Shown: positions 55,368 through 64,000 of the stretch, one piece after another
How the letters are laid out: every line of letters starts with the position of its first letter
Numbering within the stretch: position 1 is the first letter of the stretch
DNA from: Thiothrix fructosivorans
GTDB taxonomy: Bacteria; Pseudomonadota; Gammaproteobacteria; Thiotrichales; Thiotrichaceae
Direction of reading: 5' to 3'
Assembly (NCBI RefSeq): GCF_017349355.1
Contig: NZ_JAFMPM010000007.1
Span: forward strand, 124,001 to 188,000
Length of the DNA stretch: 64,000 nucleotides
Notes under the pieces: model-generated
The model's input: the letters and a program-made list of their open reading frames with translations, nothing else
Databases searched by the model: none
Told to the model about the DNA's origin: nothing
Position numbers and translations under genes: made by a program

Positions 55368-56489
55368 TCACTGACCGGAACGGACTAACCTCACATGAGC
55401 GGGAGAATCGGAGTGATCCCAGTCGTCTTCGCCTGTACTGAAGTCAACACTCCACGCATAGCGTTTATCCTCCAGGCTAGATGACAAATAAGGCCAGTCA
55501 CGTGTATTCGGAAAAACATTCAAATCAATTGTCGGTTGTTGGTATTCACCACTCTTGCCACAGCTATCGCGCCACGCCTTCTCTTGCGGTGTACCATTGC
55601 TACAGTATACCAAGGTTCTTAATTCCTCATGAGTGGGCATCCTCCAATCAGAAAAACCCGCAAAATTGGTGTTAATGTCGTTTGGCTTAGAAAAATTACC
55701 ATCCTTCTCAGTCGCAGTCTTGTATAGAGCCACTTCACCAATCAGTGGCCAAACAGTGCAGTTTTTTCCACTTTGACCTTCGCTGCATTGCTTCCACACT
55801 AGGTTGGTTTTGGTATCGGTGACAGTGCCATCACCGTTGATATGGTAGCGACCCGACACTGTGGCAATAGGTTGAACGTTCGGCTGAGTTGCTGTAGGAG
55901 CTTGCCCTGCAAGCGATTCTTTCTGCACAAGGTTGATTTGTTGTACGGAAGAATCGCCAGCAAGGCTGGCTCCTACAGAAAATTTTCCCGAAACCTGCCA
56001 ATAATAACCGCCCTCACCAAGGACTCCGGTGGATAGGAATAGTACTGGAAGCCAAGGAAATTTTTTGGGCGGAGGCTGCGGGGGTGGCTGCATCCCTCGC
56101 CCCAGCAGTCCGTAAATTTGTGCTGCCAGTTCAATAAAAGCTGGATGGTCGCCTTTACCATTCCAGCCGGTGAAATCGCCCGCCTGCCGCATTCCGAAAC
56201 CAAACGGCGGCTCCACAGCATCAATCCTGATCGGCAACAACACGTTACGGCTTTTACCCTTGCTCGCTTCCTCCAGCACCCACTCGGAATCAACCGAACT
56301 TTTAGACCACACCACCACGACACAACGGCTTTCACGAATGGCTTGATCAATCTTGCGATGCCAATTCTCCCCCGTGTGGATAGACTGATGATCCCAAAAT
56401 ACTGACCAGCCTTGCTGTGCCAGTGCTTGAAACAATGGTTTTAAACGTTCACGATCTTTGGTCGAATAACTGAGAAAAATGTCGTGCAT
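55368..56489 (-). CDS. TIR-transmembrane-DUF1566 fusion protein
   Basis: The 373-aa protein has an N-terminal TIR domain (MHDIFLSYSTKDRERL, WSVFWDHQSIHTGENW, VVVVWSKSSVDSEWVLEEA, with Glu73/Glu74 near the catalytic position). A Pro-rich hinge (QPPPQPPPKK) precedes a hydrophobic segment (FPWLPVLFLSTGVLG), a linker of about 30 residues and a C-terminal DUF1566 domain from residue 215 (VTDTKTNLVWKQC, GFSDWRMPTHEELRTLVYC, HVRLVRS). The linker DNA consists of two inverted REP-like elements. If the helix spans the membrane, DUF1566 would face the periplasm and TIR the cytoplasm. A role in sensing followed by NAD-linked or scaffold signalling is inference. A TTG at 56543 could add 18 residues. Confidence 0.82.
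   Translation of the reverse strand: MHDIFLSYSTKDRERLKPLFQALAQQGWSVFWDHQSIHTGENWHRKIDQAIRESRCVVVVWSKSSVDSEWVLEEASKGKSRNVLLPIRIDAVEPPFGFGMRQAGDFTGWNGKGDHPAFIELAAQIYGLLGRGMQPPPQPPPKKFPWLPVLFLSTGVLGEGGYYWQVSGKFSVGASLAGDSSVQQINLVQKESLAGQAPTATQPNVQPIATVSGRYHINGDGTVTDTKTNLVWKQCSEGQSGKNCTVWPLIGEVALYKTATEKDGNFSKPNDINTNFAGFSDWRMPTHEELRTLVYCSNGTPQEKAWRDSCGKSGEYQQPTIDLNVFPNTRDWPYLSSSLEDKRYAWSVDFSTGEDDWDHSDSPAHVRLVRSGQ
55892..55919 (+). repeat. REP-like element, left copy
   Basis: The 28-bp sequence CTGTAGGAGCTTGCCCTGC then AAGCGATTC has the GTAGGAG...GCGATTC layout of Pseudomonas-type REP sequences, with a short internal palindrome. It faces its partner at 55951-55978 and is fully inside the TIR-DUF1566 reading frame. 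Confidence 0.78.
55951..55978 (-). repeat. REP-like element, right copy (inverted)
   Basis: Read on the minus strand it is CTGTAGGAGCCAGCCTTGC then TGGCGATTC, matching the left copy at 22 or more of 28 positions. The pair in inverted orientation forms a REPIN-like unit of about 87 bp whose arms are complementary. Confidence 0.78.
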
Positions 56490-56578
56490 ACCGATAACTG
56501 ATAATGAATCCCCGATAAACGGATAGTAAACGATATTAGGCAACGTAACTCATACAAAATTGGGTGAACAACCGAAAA

Positions 56579-59350
56579 CTAACCCTCGTTCAACCCCAAC
56601 GCCTCACGCACCAACGCCTGCTGCTGCCGCTGGTGCATATACAACGACCCCACCGCTGGTGCCGCCATCGCGGGGCGGCTCACGCACACGACTTCAAGGC
56701 AAGGCATCGGCTCAAAACGGTGTTTGATACCGTTCCACGCACCTTGATTCACTGGCTCTTCCTGACACCACACCACGCGCTTGGCATTCGGGTAACGCGC
56801 AATCAATTCCACCAATTCTTCAGCAGGGAACGGGTACAATTGCTCAAGCCGCACAATCGCCACGTCGGTTAACGCCTGCTTGCGACGCTCATCCAACAGA
56901 TCGTAGTAAACCTTGCCGCTGCACATAATCAGCCGCTTAACTTGTTGTTTGGCGCTAGTCTCCAAAATATCCACGTCATCCAACACCACTTCAAACTTGC
57001 CGTGCGTGAAATCGTCAAGCGGACTGACTGCGAGCGGATGGCGCAACAAGCTTTTCGGCGTGAACACAATCAACGGCTTGCGATACTTACGCATCATCTG
57101 CCGCCGCAGCATGTGGAATACCTGCGCGGGGTTGGATGGGATGCAGATGTGCATATTTTCCTGCGCCGCCAACTGCACGAAGCGTTCCAACCGCGCCGAG
57201 GAATGTTCGGGGCCTTGCCCTTCCAAGCCATGCGGCAAAAACATCACCAGCCCGCACAACCGCTGCCATTTCTGTTCGCCAGAACTGATGAACTGGTCAA
57301 TCACCACCTGCGCCCCGTTCACGAAGTCGCCGAACTGCGCCTCCCAAATCACCAACGTTTCCGGCTCGGCCGTCGCATAACCGTATTCAAACGCCAGCAC
57401 TGCCTCTTCCGAGAGCACTGAGTCGATCACAGTAAATTTAGCCTGAAAATCAGCGGTATGTTGCAGCGGAATCCACTGCTCGCGCCGCCCCTGATGATGC
57501 AGCACCGCATGACGGTGTGAAAACGTGCCGCGTCCGCAATCCTGCCCCGACAAACGCACATCAAAACCTTCTTCCACCAAGGTCGCATACGCCAGCGTTT
57601 CACCGAAACCCCAATCCGCAGGCTGTTCGCCGCGCCCCATCGCCGCCCGTGTTTCTAACACCTTCATGACACGCGGATGCACCACGAAATCGGCAGGAAT
57701 ATTACTGATCCAACGTTCGCTGATGCTGCGTACCCGTTCAGCGGGACAAGCAGTATCAATCGCTTGCCGCCACGGTTTGCCGATAAAGGCTTTCCAATGC
57801 GTCTCCAATTCAGCGGGTAAACCCGAACGGGTTTGGCTATTGCAACAGGTAATGCCACCGTTCGACAATTTAGTGCGGTAAGCATCCACCAAACCTTTCG
57901 CGCCACCCTCACTCACCACGCCCGCTTCCGCTAAACGCCGCGCATACTTGGCACGGGTAGACGGCAGGCTACGGATAATCCCGTACATGACGGGCTGGGT
58001 CATATTGGGTTCGTCGGCTTCGTTATGCCCCAAACGGCGGTAACACACCAAATCAATCACCACATCTTTCTGGAACACTTGGCGGTATTCGAGCGCCACT
58101 TGCGTGGCATACACCACCGCTTCGGGGTCGTCGCCATTGACGTGGAAAATCGGCGCATTGATCATTTTCGCCACGTCCGTCGGGTAATAGGTCGAACGGC
58201 TATCCGACACCGTGCTGGTGGTAAACCCAATCTGGTTATTGATAACGATGTGAATCGTGCCACGCGTGCGGTAGCCACGGGTTTGCGCCATATTGAAGGT
58301 TTCCATGACCACGCCCTGCCCTGCAAACGCCGCATCACCGTGGATGGAAATGCCGAGCACTTGGTCGCCATCTTTGTCTTCACGACGGTCTTGACGGGCA
58401 CGGACTGAACCTTCCATCACCGGGCTGACGATTTCCAGATGCGACGGGTTGAACGCCAGCACCAAGTGCATCGGGCCACCTTCGGTGCTGACATCGCAGG
58501 AAAAACCTTTGTGGTATTTCACATCACCCGTGTACAGCTCATCGAATTTGCCCTCAAACTCGCTGAACAAATCGCCAGCCGGTTTACACAGCACATTGGT
58601 GAGCACGTTAAGACGCCCGCGATGTGCCATGCCGATGACCATTTCCTGCAAGCCTTGTTTGCCGCCCTCGTGGATCAGGGTTTGCAAGAGTGGAATCAGG
58701 CTTTCGCCACCTTCTAGCCCGAAGCGTTTTTGCCCAACGTAGCGGCGATGCAAATATTGCTCAAAACCTTCCGCTGCGGTGAGTTGTTCCAGAATCTTGC
58801 GGCGTTCGGGGTGGGTGAGTTTCGCCCTGCCCATGTCCAGCTCGATGCGTTTTTGAAGCCAGCGTTTTTCCTGTATATCCAAGATGTGCATGTACTCGAA
58901 ACCGATAGTACGCACATAGGTTTCACGTAAGGCATGTACAATATTCCCCAGCGTCGGTTTCGCGGTGATATTGAAAGAACCAGGGTCAAACACGGTATCA
59001 AGATCAATATTTTCCAACCCGTGATGTTCCAGCATCAATTGCGGCACACCGAGGGTACTCGCGTAATCACCCAGTGGATTGGTGTTGGCTTCCAAATGCC
59101 CTAAGTAACGGTAGGCATTGATTAAGCGTGAAACATGCAATTGTTCACTGCGTTGTGCCAACACTTTACCGTTACCATTGGTGGGCAGCGGCGCAGCAGG
59201 AGGAATAGTCGCATCCAGCCGTTGGAAATACATTTGCCACTGCGTATCAAGGCTGTACGGATCATGTTGATATTGTGCGTAGAGTTGCTCAAGAAACGCG
59301 GCGTGTTCGCCATCGAGGAAGGATTCGTCCGTCATACCCTGATTCTGCAT
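56579..59350 (-). CDS. sucA: 2-oxoglutarate dehydrogenase E1 component
   Basis: SucA decarboxylates 2-oxoglutarate with thiamine diphosphate in the TCA cycle. The 923-aa product has the E1o N-terminal block (EQLYAQYQHDPYSLDTQW), AHRGRLNVLTNVL, the ThDP-binding GDAAFAGQGVVMET, then HVNGDDPEAVVYATQ, and the C-terminal YAELVIWEAQFGDF-like block (TLVIWEAQFGDFVNGAQVV). The start MQNQGMTDES at 59350 resembles E. coli SucA; MTDESF at 59335 is an alternative. sucB and lpd are not downstream; the next gene is the TIR fusion, 90 bases away. There is little room for its own promoter: a hairpin and U-run end only 11 bases upstream. Confidence 0.95.
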   Translation of the reverse strand: MQNQGMTDESFLDGEHAAFLEQLYAQYQHDPYSLDTQWQMYFQRLDATIPPAAPLPTNGNGKVLAQRSEQLHVSRLINAYRYLGHLEANTNPLGDYASTLGVPQLMLEHHGLENIDLDTVFDPGSFNITAKPTLGNIVHALRETYVRTIGFEYMHILDIQEKRWLQKRIELDMGRAKLTHPERRKILEQLTAAEGFEQYLHRRYVGQKRFGLEGGESLIPLLQTLIHEGGKQGLQEMVIGMAHRGRLNVLTNVLCKPAGDLFSEFEGKFDELYTGDVKYHKGFSCDVSTEGGPMHLVLAFNPSHLEIVSPVMEGSVRARQDRREDKDGDQVLGISIHGDAAFAGQGVVMETFNMAQTRGYRTRGTIHIVINNQIGFTTSTVSDSRSTYYPTDVAKMINAPIFHVNGDDPEAVVYATQVALEYRQVFQKDVVIDLVCYRRLGHNEADEPNMTQPVMYGIIRSLPSTRAKYARRLAEAGVVSEGGAKGLVDAYRTKLSNGGITCCNSQTRSGLPAELETHWKAFIGKPWRQAIDTACPAERVRSISERWISNIPADFVVHPRVMKVLETRAAMGRGEQPADWGFGETLAYATLVEEGFDVRLSGQDCGRGTFSHRHAVLHHQGRREQWIPLQHTADFQAKFTVIDSVLSEEAVLAFEYGYATAEPETLVIWEAQFGDFVNGAQVVIDQFISSGEQKWQRLCGLVMFLPHGLEGQGPEHSSARLERFVQLAAQENMHICIPSNPAQVFHMLRRQMMRKYRKPLIVFTPKSLLRHPLAVSPLDDFTHGKFEVVLDDVDILETSAKQQVKRLIMCSGKVYYDLLDERRKQALTDVAIVRLEQLYPFPAEELVELIARYPNAKRVVWCQEEPVNQGAWNGIKHRFEPMPCLEVVCVSRPAMAAPAVGSLYMHQRQQQALVREALGLNEG

Positions 59351-59360
59351 AGGTTTTCCC

Positions 59361-59392
59361 AAAAAAATGGGCTAGATGAAACACCTAGCCCA
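59361..59392 (-). terminator. Terminator or attenuator between the CAU tRNA and sucA
   Basis: On the minus strand TGGGCTAG pairs perfectly with CTAGCCCA around a 9-base loop and is followed by seven U residues. It is a good intrinsic terminator for the rpoD-tRNA transcript. It also lies inside the short leader of sucA, so it could act as an attenuator if sucA is read from upstream. Confidence 0.82.
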
Positions 59393-59411
59393 CTGTGATC
59401 GTAGAATAAAT

Positions 59412-59487
59412 TGGTGGGCCCACTAGGACTCGAACCTAGAACCAAAGGATTATGAGTCCTCTGCGCTAACCATTGCGCCATAGGCCC
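59412..59487 (-). tRNA. tRNA with CAU anticodon, probably tRNA-Ile2 (lysidine type)
   Basis: The 76-nt gene folds as a full cloverleaf: acceptor GGGCCTA with TGGGCCC, D-stem GCGC, anticodon stem GAGGA/TCCTT, loop CTCATAA (anticodon CAU), T-stem CTAGG/CCTAG with loop TTCGAGT, A73 and an encoded CCA. CAU elongators are either tRNA-Met or tRNA-Ile2 modified by TilS; the GGACTCATAATCC anticodon arm favours Ile2, but this is not decisive. It starts 21 bases beyond the rpoD stop and is probably cotranscribed with it, ending at the terminator. Confidence 0.9.
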
Positions 59488-59508
59488 TAAACACTAAAAG
59501 CCGAACTA

Positions 59509-61383
59509 TCAGTTGGTTGGCAACACGCCCGGTTCGTATTCAAGGAAGCTGCGAAGCATATCTGAACGGCTCGGATGACGCAACTTGCGCAACGCTTTCG
59601 CTTCGATCTGACGAATACGTTCGCGGGTAACGTCGAACTGTTTACCCACTTCTTCCAGTGTATGGTCGGTGTTCATGTCGATACCGAAACGCATCCGCAA
59701 TACTTTCGCTTCACGCGAGGTTAAGCTCGACAGCACTTCACGGGTGATTTCCGACAAGCTCGACGTGGTTGCTGATTCAATCGGCGACAAAATGTTGCCA
59801 TCTTCGATGAAATCACCCAAGTGCGAATCTTCGTCATCACCAATCGGTGTTTCCATTGAAATCGGCTCTTTAGCGATTTTCAGCACTTTGCGGATTTTGT
59901 CTTCCGGCATATCCATTGCTTCAGCCAATTCTTCTGGCGTGGCTTCACGACCTTTTTCCTGCAACAACTTGCGCGAAATGCGATTGAGCTTGTTGATGGT
60001 TTCGATCATGTGTACTGGAATACGGATGGTACGTGCCTGATCCGCAATCGAACGCGTAATCGCCTGACGAATCCACCACGTCGCATACGTTGAAAATTTG
60101 TAGCCACGGCGATATTCAAACTTATCCACCGCTTTCATCAAACCGATATTGCCTTCCTGAATCAAATCAAGGAATTGCAAGCCACGATTGGTGTACTTCT
60201 TAGCAATGGAAATCACCAAACGTAAGTTAGCTTCGACCATTTCCTTTTTCGCACGCCGTGCTTTGGCTTCACCGACCGACATGCTGCGGTTAATGTCTTT
60301 GATTTGCGAAATGGACAAGTTGCACTCACGTTCAATATCCAGCAATTCGCGCTGCGCTTCGTTAATTTTAGGCAGGAACGTTTGCAAACGGGTGTGATCG
60401 CCGCGTTTGTCTTTGCAATAACGGTTCAACCATTCCAGATCGGTTTCATTTTGCGGGAAGCTATCAATGAAATCCTGACGACCCATCCCACCTTTTTGGA
60501 CGCACAACTTCATAATGTGGCGTTCGTTCTGGCGAATACGGTCAACAATTTCGTTCAATTGCACCGTCAACTGCTCAATAATCGGCTGGGCTAAACGAAA
60601 TTCCATGAATTTGATCGCGACCGCATCACGCGTTGCCGTGTATGCCGAGGCATTAGTCCCTAAACTCGCGGTTTTTGATGCTTCATACAATTCACGTAAT
60701 TCGGCAAATTTGATGCGTGCTTCTTCAGGATCAGGCCCAGTATCCACCGGATCGGCGACTTCATCGTCGTCTTCCTCTTCGGCAACGGCAACTTCTTCTT
60801 CCGCCGCATCAGCAGCTAATTCGCTGTCATCCACCACCGCAACGGGGAAGGCTGTCAAATCTTCGTCTGGATTCACAAAACCATTGATGATGTCGGTGAG
60901 ACGAATCTCTTCGGAATCAATCAACGAAGCTTTTTCCAGTAACAGTTCGGTAGACGCAGGGTATTGCGCTAACGCCCGTAAAATTTCGTTTAAGCCTTCT
61001 TCGATGCGGATCGCAATCTGGATTTCGCCTTCACGCGTCAACAACTCGACTGTACCCATTTCACGCATGTACATACGTACAGGGTCAGTCGTCCGCCCGA
61101 AGTCGCCGTCAACGTTAGCCAATGCCGCTGCTGCTTCTTCAGCCGCTTCGTCATCTGCCTGCGGCGCATCATCATTCAGCAACAGGGAATCTGCATCAGG
61201 GGCATGTTCAAATACCGTGATGCCCATATCGTTGATCATGGCAACGATGTCTTCAATCTGCTCCGGGTCAACGATGGTATCGGGAAGGTGGTCGTTGACC
61301 TCAGCATAGGTGAGGTAGCCCTGCTCCTTACCTTTGGCAATTAACTCTTTCAAGCTGGACTGCTGCTGCTCTTCTTGACTCAT
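59509..61383 (-). CDS. rpoD: RNA polymerase housekeeping sigma factor (sigma-70)
   Basis: RpoD directs RNA polymerase to housekeeping promoters. The 624-aa product has region 1.1 ([21 protein letters not shown] span near residue 12), region 1.2 ([11 protein letters not shown]), an acidic non-conserved insert ([18 protein letters not shown]), region 2 ([32 protein letters not shown]), region 3, and region 4 ([40 protein letters not shown]). It follows dnaG by 71 bases, the conserved dnaG-rpoD order, and is followed by the CAU tRNA. Confidence 0.98.
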   Translation of the reverse strand: MSQEEQQQSSLKELIAKGKEQGYLTYAEVNDHLPDTIVDPEQIEDIVAMINDMGITVFEHAPDADSLLLNDDAPQADDEAAEEAAAALANVDGDFGRTTDPVRMYMREMGTVELLTREGEIQIAIRIEEGLNEILRALAQYPASTELLLEKASLIDSEEIRLTDIINGFVNPDEDLTAFPVAVVDDSELAADAAEEEVAVAEEEDDDEVADPVDTGPDPEEARIKFAELRELYEASKTASLGTNASAYTATRDAVAIKFMEFRLAQPIIEQLTVQLNEIVDRIRQNERHIMKLCVQKGGMGRQDFIDSFPQNETDLEWLNRYCKDKRGDHTRLQTFLPKINEAQRELLDIERECNLSISQIKDINRSMSVGEAKARRAKKEMVEANLRLVISIAKKYTNRGLQFLDLIQEGNIGLMKAVDKFEYRRGYKFSTYATWWIRQAITRSIADQARTIRIPVHMIETINKLNRISRKLLQEKGREATPEELAEAMDMPEDKIRKVLKIAKEPISMETPIGDDEDSHLGDFIEDGNILSPIESATTSSLSEITREVLSSLTSREAKVLRMRFGIDMNTDHTLEEVGKQFDVTRERIRQIEAKALRKLRHPSRSDMLRSFLEYEPGVLPTN

Positions 61384-61454
61384 GCCCTAAAACTCTCTGG
61401 AAAAAAGGTCGGTAAGTATATCACATTTTTATAAAATGCAACCACGGCGGGTTA

Positions 61455-63218
61455 TCACGCCCCCGGACTTTTATAGTCTTGGAGCAGTAAATAAGCCAAA
61501 TCACTACGTTCTTGCTCACTTAACACCTGAGTTTGACCACGGTGCAGCAGCACTTCTAACTGTTTTTGACGCGATTGACGCCTGATTTGTTGCAGGCAGT
61601 CGGAAAATTCGCGCCGTATAACATCTTCATCATCGGTTTCAGGTCGCCAATTCGCCAAACGCTGCACAACACTGTCATGCTCTGTTTGGCGAAAACGCTC
61701 CAACAACCCAGCCAAATGTATATGGGGATTCTCTTCTATGTTTTCAATGATCGTTGCGAGCAAACTTGTACCCGGCAAATCATAGCCCAAGATACGCTCT
61801 GGGCTATCCGCCAACGCCACCAAAATCGGGTTATGCAATAGCAAAGCTATCGCGTGCCTGATCGGAGTACGCCGCACATCTTGATCGCCGATGCGCACCT
61901 GATTATAGATCGGCACAACCTCAACTGCTGAATTTTTTTTCAGGTGACGCTGCACGACTTCTAACGGCGTGTCAGTGAGTGTAGACAATTCCCCGAGAAT
62001 TTGCTCCCGCAACAAAATAACTGGCATGGTTGCCAATAATTTTAAGCCATCATTGAGCAAACGCGACTTACCCTCTTTGGTACTGAGGTTAAAACGCTCC
62101 TTTAACCCCGCTACCAAATAGCCGCTCAAGGTCAATGCTGACGCGACCTGCGCCTCAAAAGCGTCTTTACCAATGCTACGCACTTGCGTATCGGGGTCTT
62201 CGCCTTGCGGCAAAAACAGGAAACGGATTTCTTTGTCATCCCGCAATTCGGGCAAGGCATTTTCTAACGCCCGCCATGCCGCCTCACGCCCTGCTCGGTC
62301 GCCATCGAAACAAAACACCACTTCTGGCACTAATCGTAATAATTGGCGAATGTGTTCTGGCGTGGTTGCTGTGCCGAGGGTCGCGACCACGTAAGTGATG
62401 CCGTATTGTGCCAGCGCGATGACATCCATGTAGCCTTCAACGACCATTAGTCGCTCTAGCTTACGGGTATCGCTACGCGCCTCGAACAACCCGTAAAGTT
62501 CCGCCCCCTTATGAAACACTTCGGTTTCTGGCGAATTCAAATACTTCGGCGCACCCTCACCTATAATGCGCCCTCCAAAGCCAATGACGCGCCCACGTTT
62601 ATCACGGATCGGAAACATCACGCGTTCCCGAAAACGGTCATATACCCGCCCAGTATCATTGCGGATCGACATGCCGCTGGCGACCAATTTGTCTTCGCTG
62701 TACTGCCGCAACTCACGCCCCAAGTTACCCTTAGCGGGCGCATAGCCCAACCCAAAGCGGGCAGAAATTTCGCCACTCAGACCGCGTTGCTGTAAATACG
62801 CAATGGCACTAGGGTTTTGTTGCAATTGTGCCTGAAACCACGTCGCCGCTTCTTCCAGTAAGTCATACAGATTCGGGTCTTTACGCTTGCGTTTTGGTGC
62901 ATCCTCTGCACCTTCGCGCGGCACTTGCACTCCAACCGTGCGTGCTAACGCCTCAATCGCCTCTGGATATTCAAGATGTTCATATTCCATCAAAAAAGAG
63001 ATGGCTGAACCGTGTACCCCACAACCAAAACAATGGTAGAACTGCTTGGTCGGACTCACGGTAAACGAAGGAGTTTTTTCGTTATGGAAAGGACAACACG
63101 CCATGTACTCACGCCCTGCCTTTTTCAACGGCACACGCCCTCCAATCACGTCGATAATGTCGACGCGTGCCAGAAGCTGATCAATAAATTCTCTAGGGAT
63201 GCGACCGGATGTACTCAT
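61455..63218 (-). CDS. dnaG: DNA primase DnaG
   Basis: DnaG makes RNA primers for replication. The 587-aa product has the N-terminal zinc-binding domain (Cys42, His45, Cys63, Cys66 in CCPFHNEKTPSF and YHCFGCGVHG), the catalytic TOPRIM core (LMVVEGYMDVIALAQYG, CFDGDRAGREAAW) and a C-terminal DnaB-interacting helical domain. Length is normal for the family. Upstream rpsU was not found; the gene is divergent from gltB across 156 bases. Confidence 0.97.
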   Translation of the reverse strand: MSTSGRIPREFIDQLLARVDIIDVIGGRVPLKKAGREYMACCPFHNEKTPSFTVSPTKQFYHCFGCGVHGSAISFLMEYEHLEYPEAIEALARTVGVQVPREGAEDAPKRKRKDPNLYDLLEEAATWFQAQLQQNPSAIAYLQQRGLSGEISARFGLGYAPAKGNLGRELRQYSEDKLVASGMSIRNDTGRVYDRFRERVMFPIRDKRGRVIGFGGRIIGEGAPKYLNSPETEVFHKGAELYGLFEARSDTRKLERLMVVEGYMDVIALAQYGITYVVATLGTATTPEHIRQLLRLVPEVVFCFDGDRAGREAAWRALENALPELRDDKEIRFLFLPQGEDPDTQVRSIGKDAFEAQVASALTLSGYLVAGLKERFNLSTKEGKSRLLNDGLKLLATMPVILLREQILGELSTLTDTPLEVVQRHLKKNSAVEVVPIYNQVRIGDQDVRRTPIRHAIALLLHNPILVALADSPERILGYDLPGTSLLATIIENIEENPHIHLAGLLERFRQTEHDSVVQRLANWRPETDDEDVIRREFSDCLQQIRRQSRQKQLEVLLHRGQTQVLSEQERSDLAYLLLQDYKSPGA

Positions 63219-63374
63219 AACACGTCAAGACTAGGGTTTCGTTGGGTTGGCAACGTAGTATACGCCATATCATCATAAAGCCTTCTGTTCATATCGACAA
63301 AAACGCGCTAAGGTTCTAGCCCTAAACTGGCATTTTAGTCCATAATACTCACCCCTTTATCGCCTGAGACTACG

Positions 63375-64000
63375 ATGAGATACACTGAACTACCCCCATC
63401 GCAAGGGCTTTACGACCCTGGCTTTGAACACGATGCTTGCGGCATGGGCTTTGTTGCTCACCTGAAAGGTGTTAAGTCACACCAGATCGTCCAACAGGCA
63501 TTAAAAGTACTGACACACATGGAACACCGTGGCGCGTGCGGCTGCGAGGAGAATACCGGCGATGGCGCGGGCATTTTACTTCAGCTCCCGCACACGTTCC
63601 TTGCGGCAGAATGTAAGTCACTCAATATCAAATTGCCTGAACCCGGTCATTATGCCGTGGGCATGGTCTTCTTGCCACAAGATGCCGACGCACGCGCAGA
63701 TGTTGCCACTCTGTTTGCCCGTATCGTGGAAGAAGAAGGTCAAACCCTGCTTGGCTGGCGCGATGTGCCCACCAATCCGACCCCGATTGGCAAAACCGCT
63801 CTCAAAGCCATGCCGTTCATCCGCATGGCTTTTGTCGCCAAATCCGATGATGTCGCCGCTGGTATTGCCTTTGAGCGCAAGCTGTACGTCATCCGTAAGC
63901 GCACCGAAAACGCAGTAGCGGCACTGCCGACAGGGCATGTTTACTTCCCTAGCCTGTCCTCGCGCACCCTTGTCTACAAAGGCATGTTGACGACTGAACA
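63375..64000 (+). CDS. gltB: Glutamate synthase large subunit (5' part)
   Basis: The partial frame encodes the first 208 codons of NADPH-type glutamate synthase alpha. A short propeptide (MRYTELPPSQGLYDPGFEHDA) precedes Cys22, which becomes the N-terminal nucleophile of the glutaminase domain (CGMGFVAHLKGVKSHQIV, then HMEHRGACGCEENTGDGAG). The gene runs off the window edge, so the central FMN and Fe-S domains are not visible. The 156-base gap from dnaG should hold both promoters; a CATAAT at about 63341 is a possible -10 but is not convincing. Confidence 0.95.
   Translation, partial: MRYTELPPSQGLYDPGFEHDACGMGFVAHLKGVKSHQIVQQALKVLTHMEHRGACGCEENTGDGAGILLQLPHTFLAAECKSLNIKLPEPGHYAVGMVFLPQDADARADVATLFARIVEEEGQTLLGWRDVPTNPTPIGKTALKAMPFIRMAFVAKSDDVAAGIAFERKLYVIRKRTENAVAALPTGHVYFPSLSSRTLVYKGMLTTE

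Noticed and set aside
1-64000. CRISPR array, rRNA operon or prophage
   Set aside because: No regularly spaced repeats, rRNA sequence or phage structural genes were seen anywhere in the window.

Overview
The window looks like a chromosomal segment of a free-living gammaproteobacterium. The housekeeping genes have gammaproteobacterial form (rpoD beside dnaG, 677-aa MetG, 1227-aa MetH, RdgC, Rep, DusB, MscL, AmpD). A phosphoribulokinase-family gene, a Bat/MoxR operon and several AAA/PD-(D/E)XK (DUF1703-type) genes would suit a sulfur-oxidising Thiotrichales member such as Thiothrix. That assignment is inference; no rRNA is present to test it.

Layout: 1-2357 (minus) carries the conserved order glyA-nrdR-ribD. 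2439-4151 (minus) holds a META-domain protein, ampD and a thioredoxin-like gene. 4251-7880 (plus) is a two-gene ABC-type ATPase/TOPRIM module one base upstream of rep. A flavin-reductase remnant, a TrpB2-type gene and an exported protein follow. 10382-18908 (minus) is a Bat aerotolerance-type operon (moxR, DUF58, DUF4381, batA, batB/C, batD). It carries two lesions: a frameshift in moxR and an IS66-family insertion with an 8-bp target duplication in the DUF58 gene. 18931-23124 holds bolA, a cysteine-free IscR-like regulator, a Sel1 protein, moeB, a hemerythrin-like protein and mscL. 23273-29559 holds a SWIM/SNF2 helicase, a split acyltransferase/SGNH pair and a phosphoribulokinase homologue lacking key catalytic residues.

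29629-33474 is an accessory island: a deleted copy of an AAA/PD-(D/E)XK gene, a second ATPase/TOPRIM pair, and an AlbA_2/HATPase-type gene that appears to have lost its AlbA_2 core. metH follows, then a second accessory patch (37326-41588) with a PD-(D/E)XK-like orphan, an antitoxin/PIN-toxin pair with a palindromic operator candidate, and two tandem DUF1566 lipoproteins. 41809-53744 is mostly core: metG, a DUF349 protein, rdgC, a DUF1501/DUF1800 pair, metA, a P-loop protein and dusB. 53763-56489 is accessory: the intact AAA/PD-(D/E)XK gene and a TIR-transmembrane-DUF1566 fusion whose linker is written by two inverted REP-like elements. sucA, a CAU tRNA, rpoD, dnaG and the start of gltB close the window.

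The most unusual material is the two paralogous ATPase/TOPRIM modules (one next to a Rep helicase, recalling a split Gabija layout), the TIR-DUF1566 fusion, the pseudo-phosphoribulokinase and the decaying Bat operon. All family calls come from reading motifs by eye; no database search was run.
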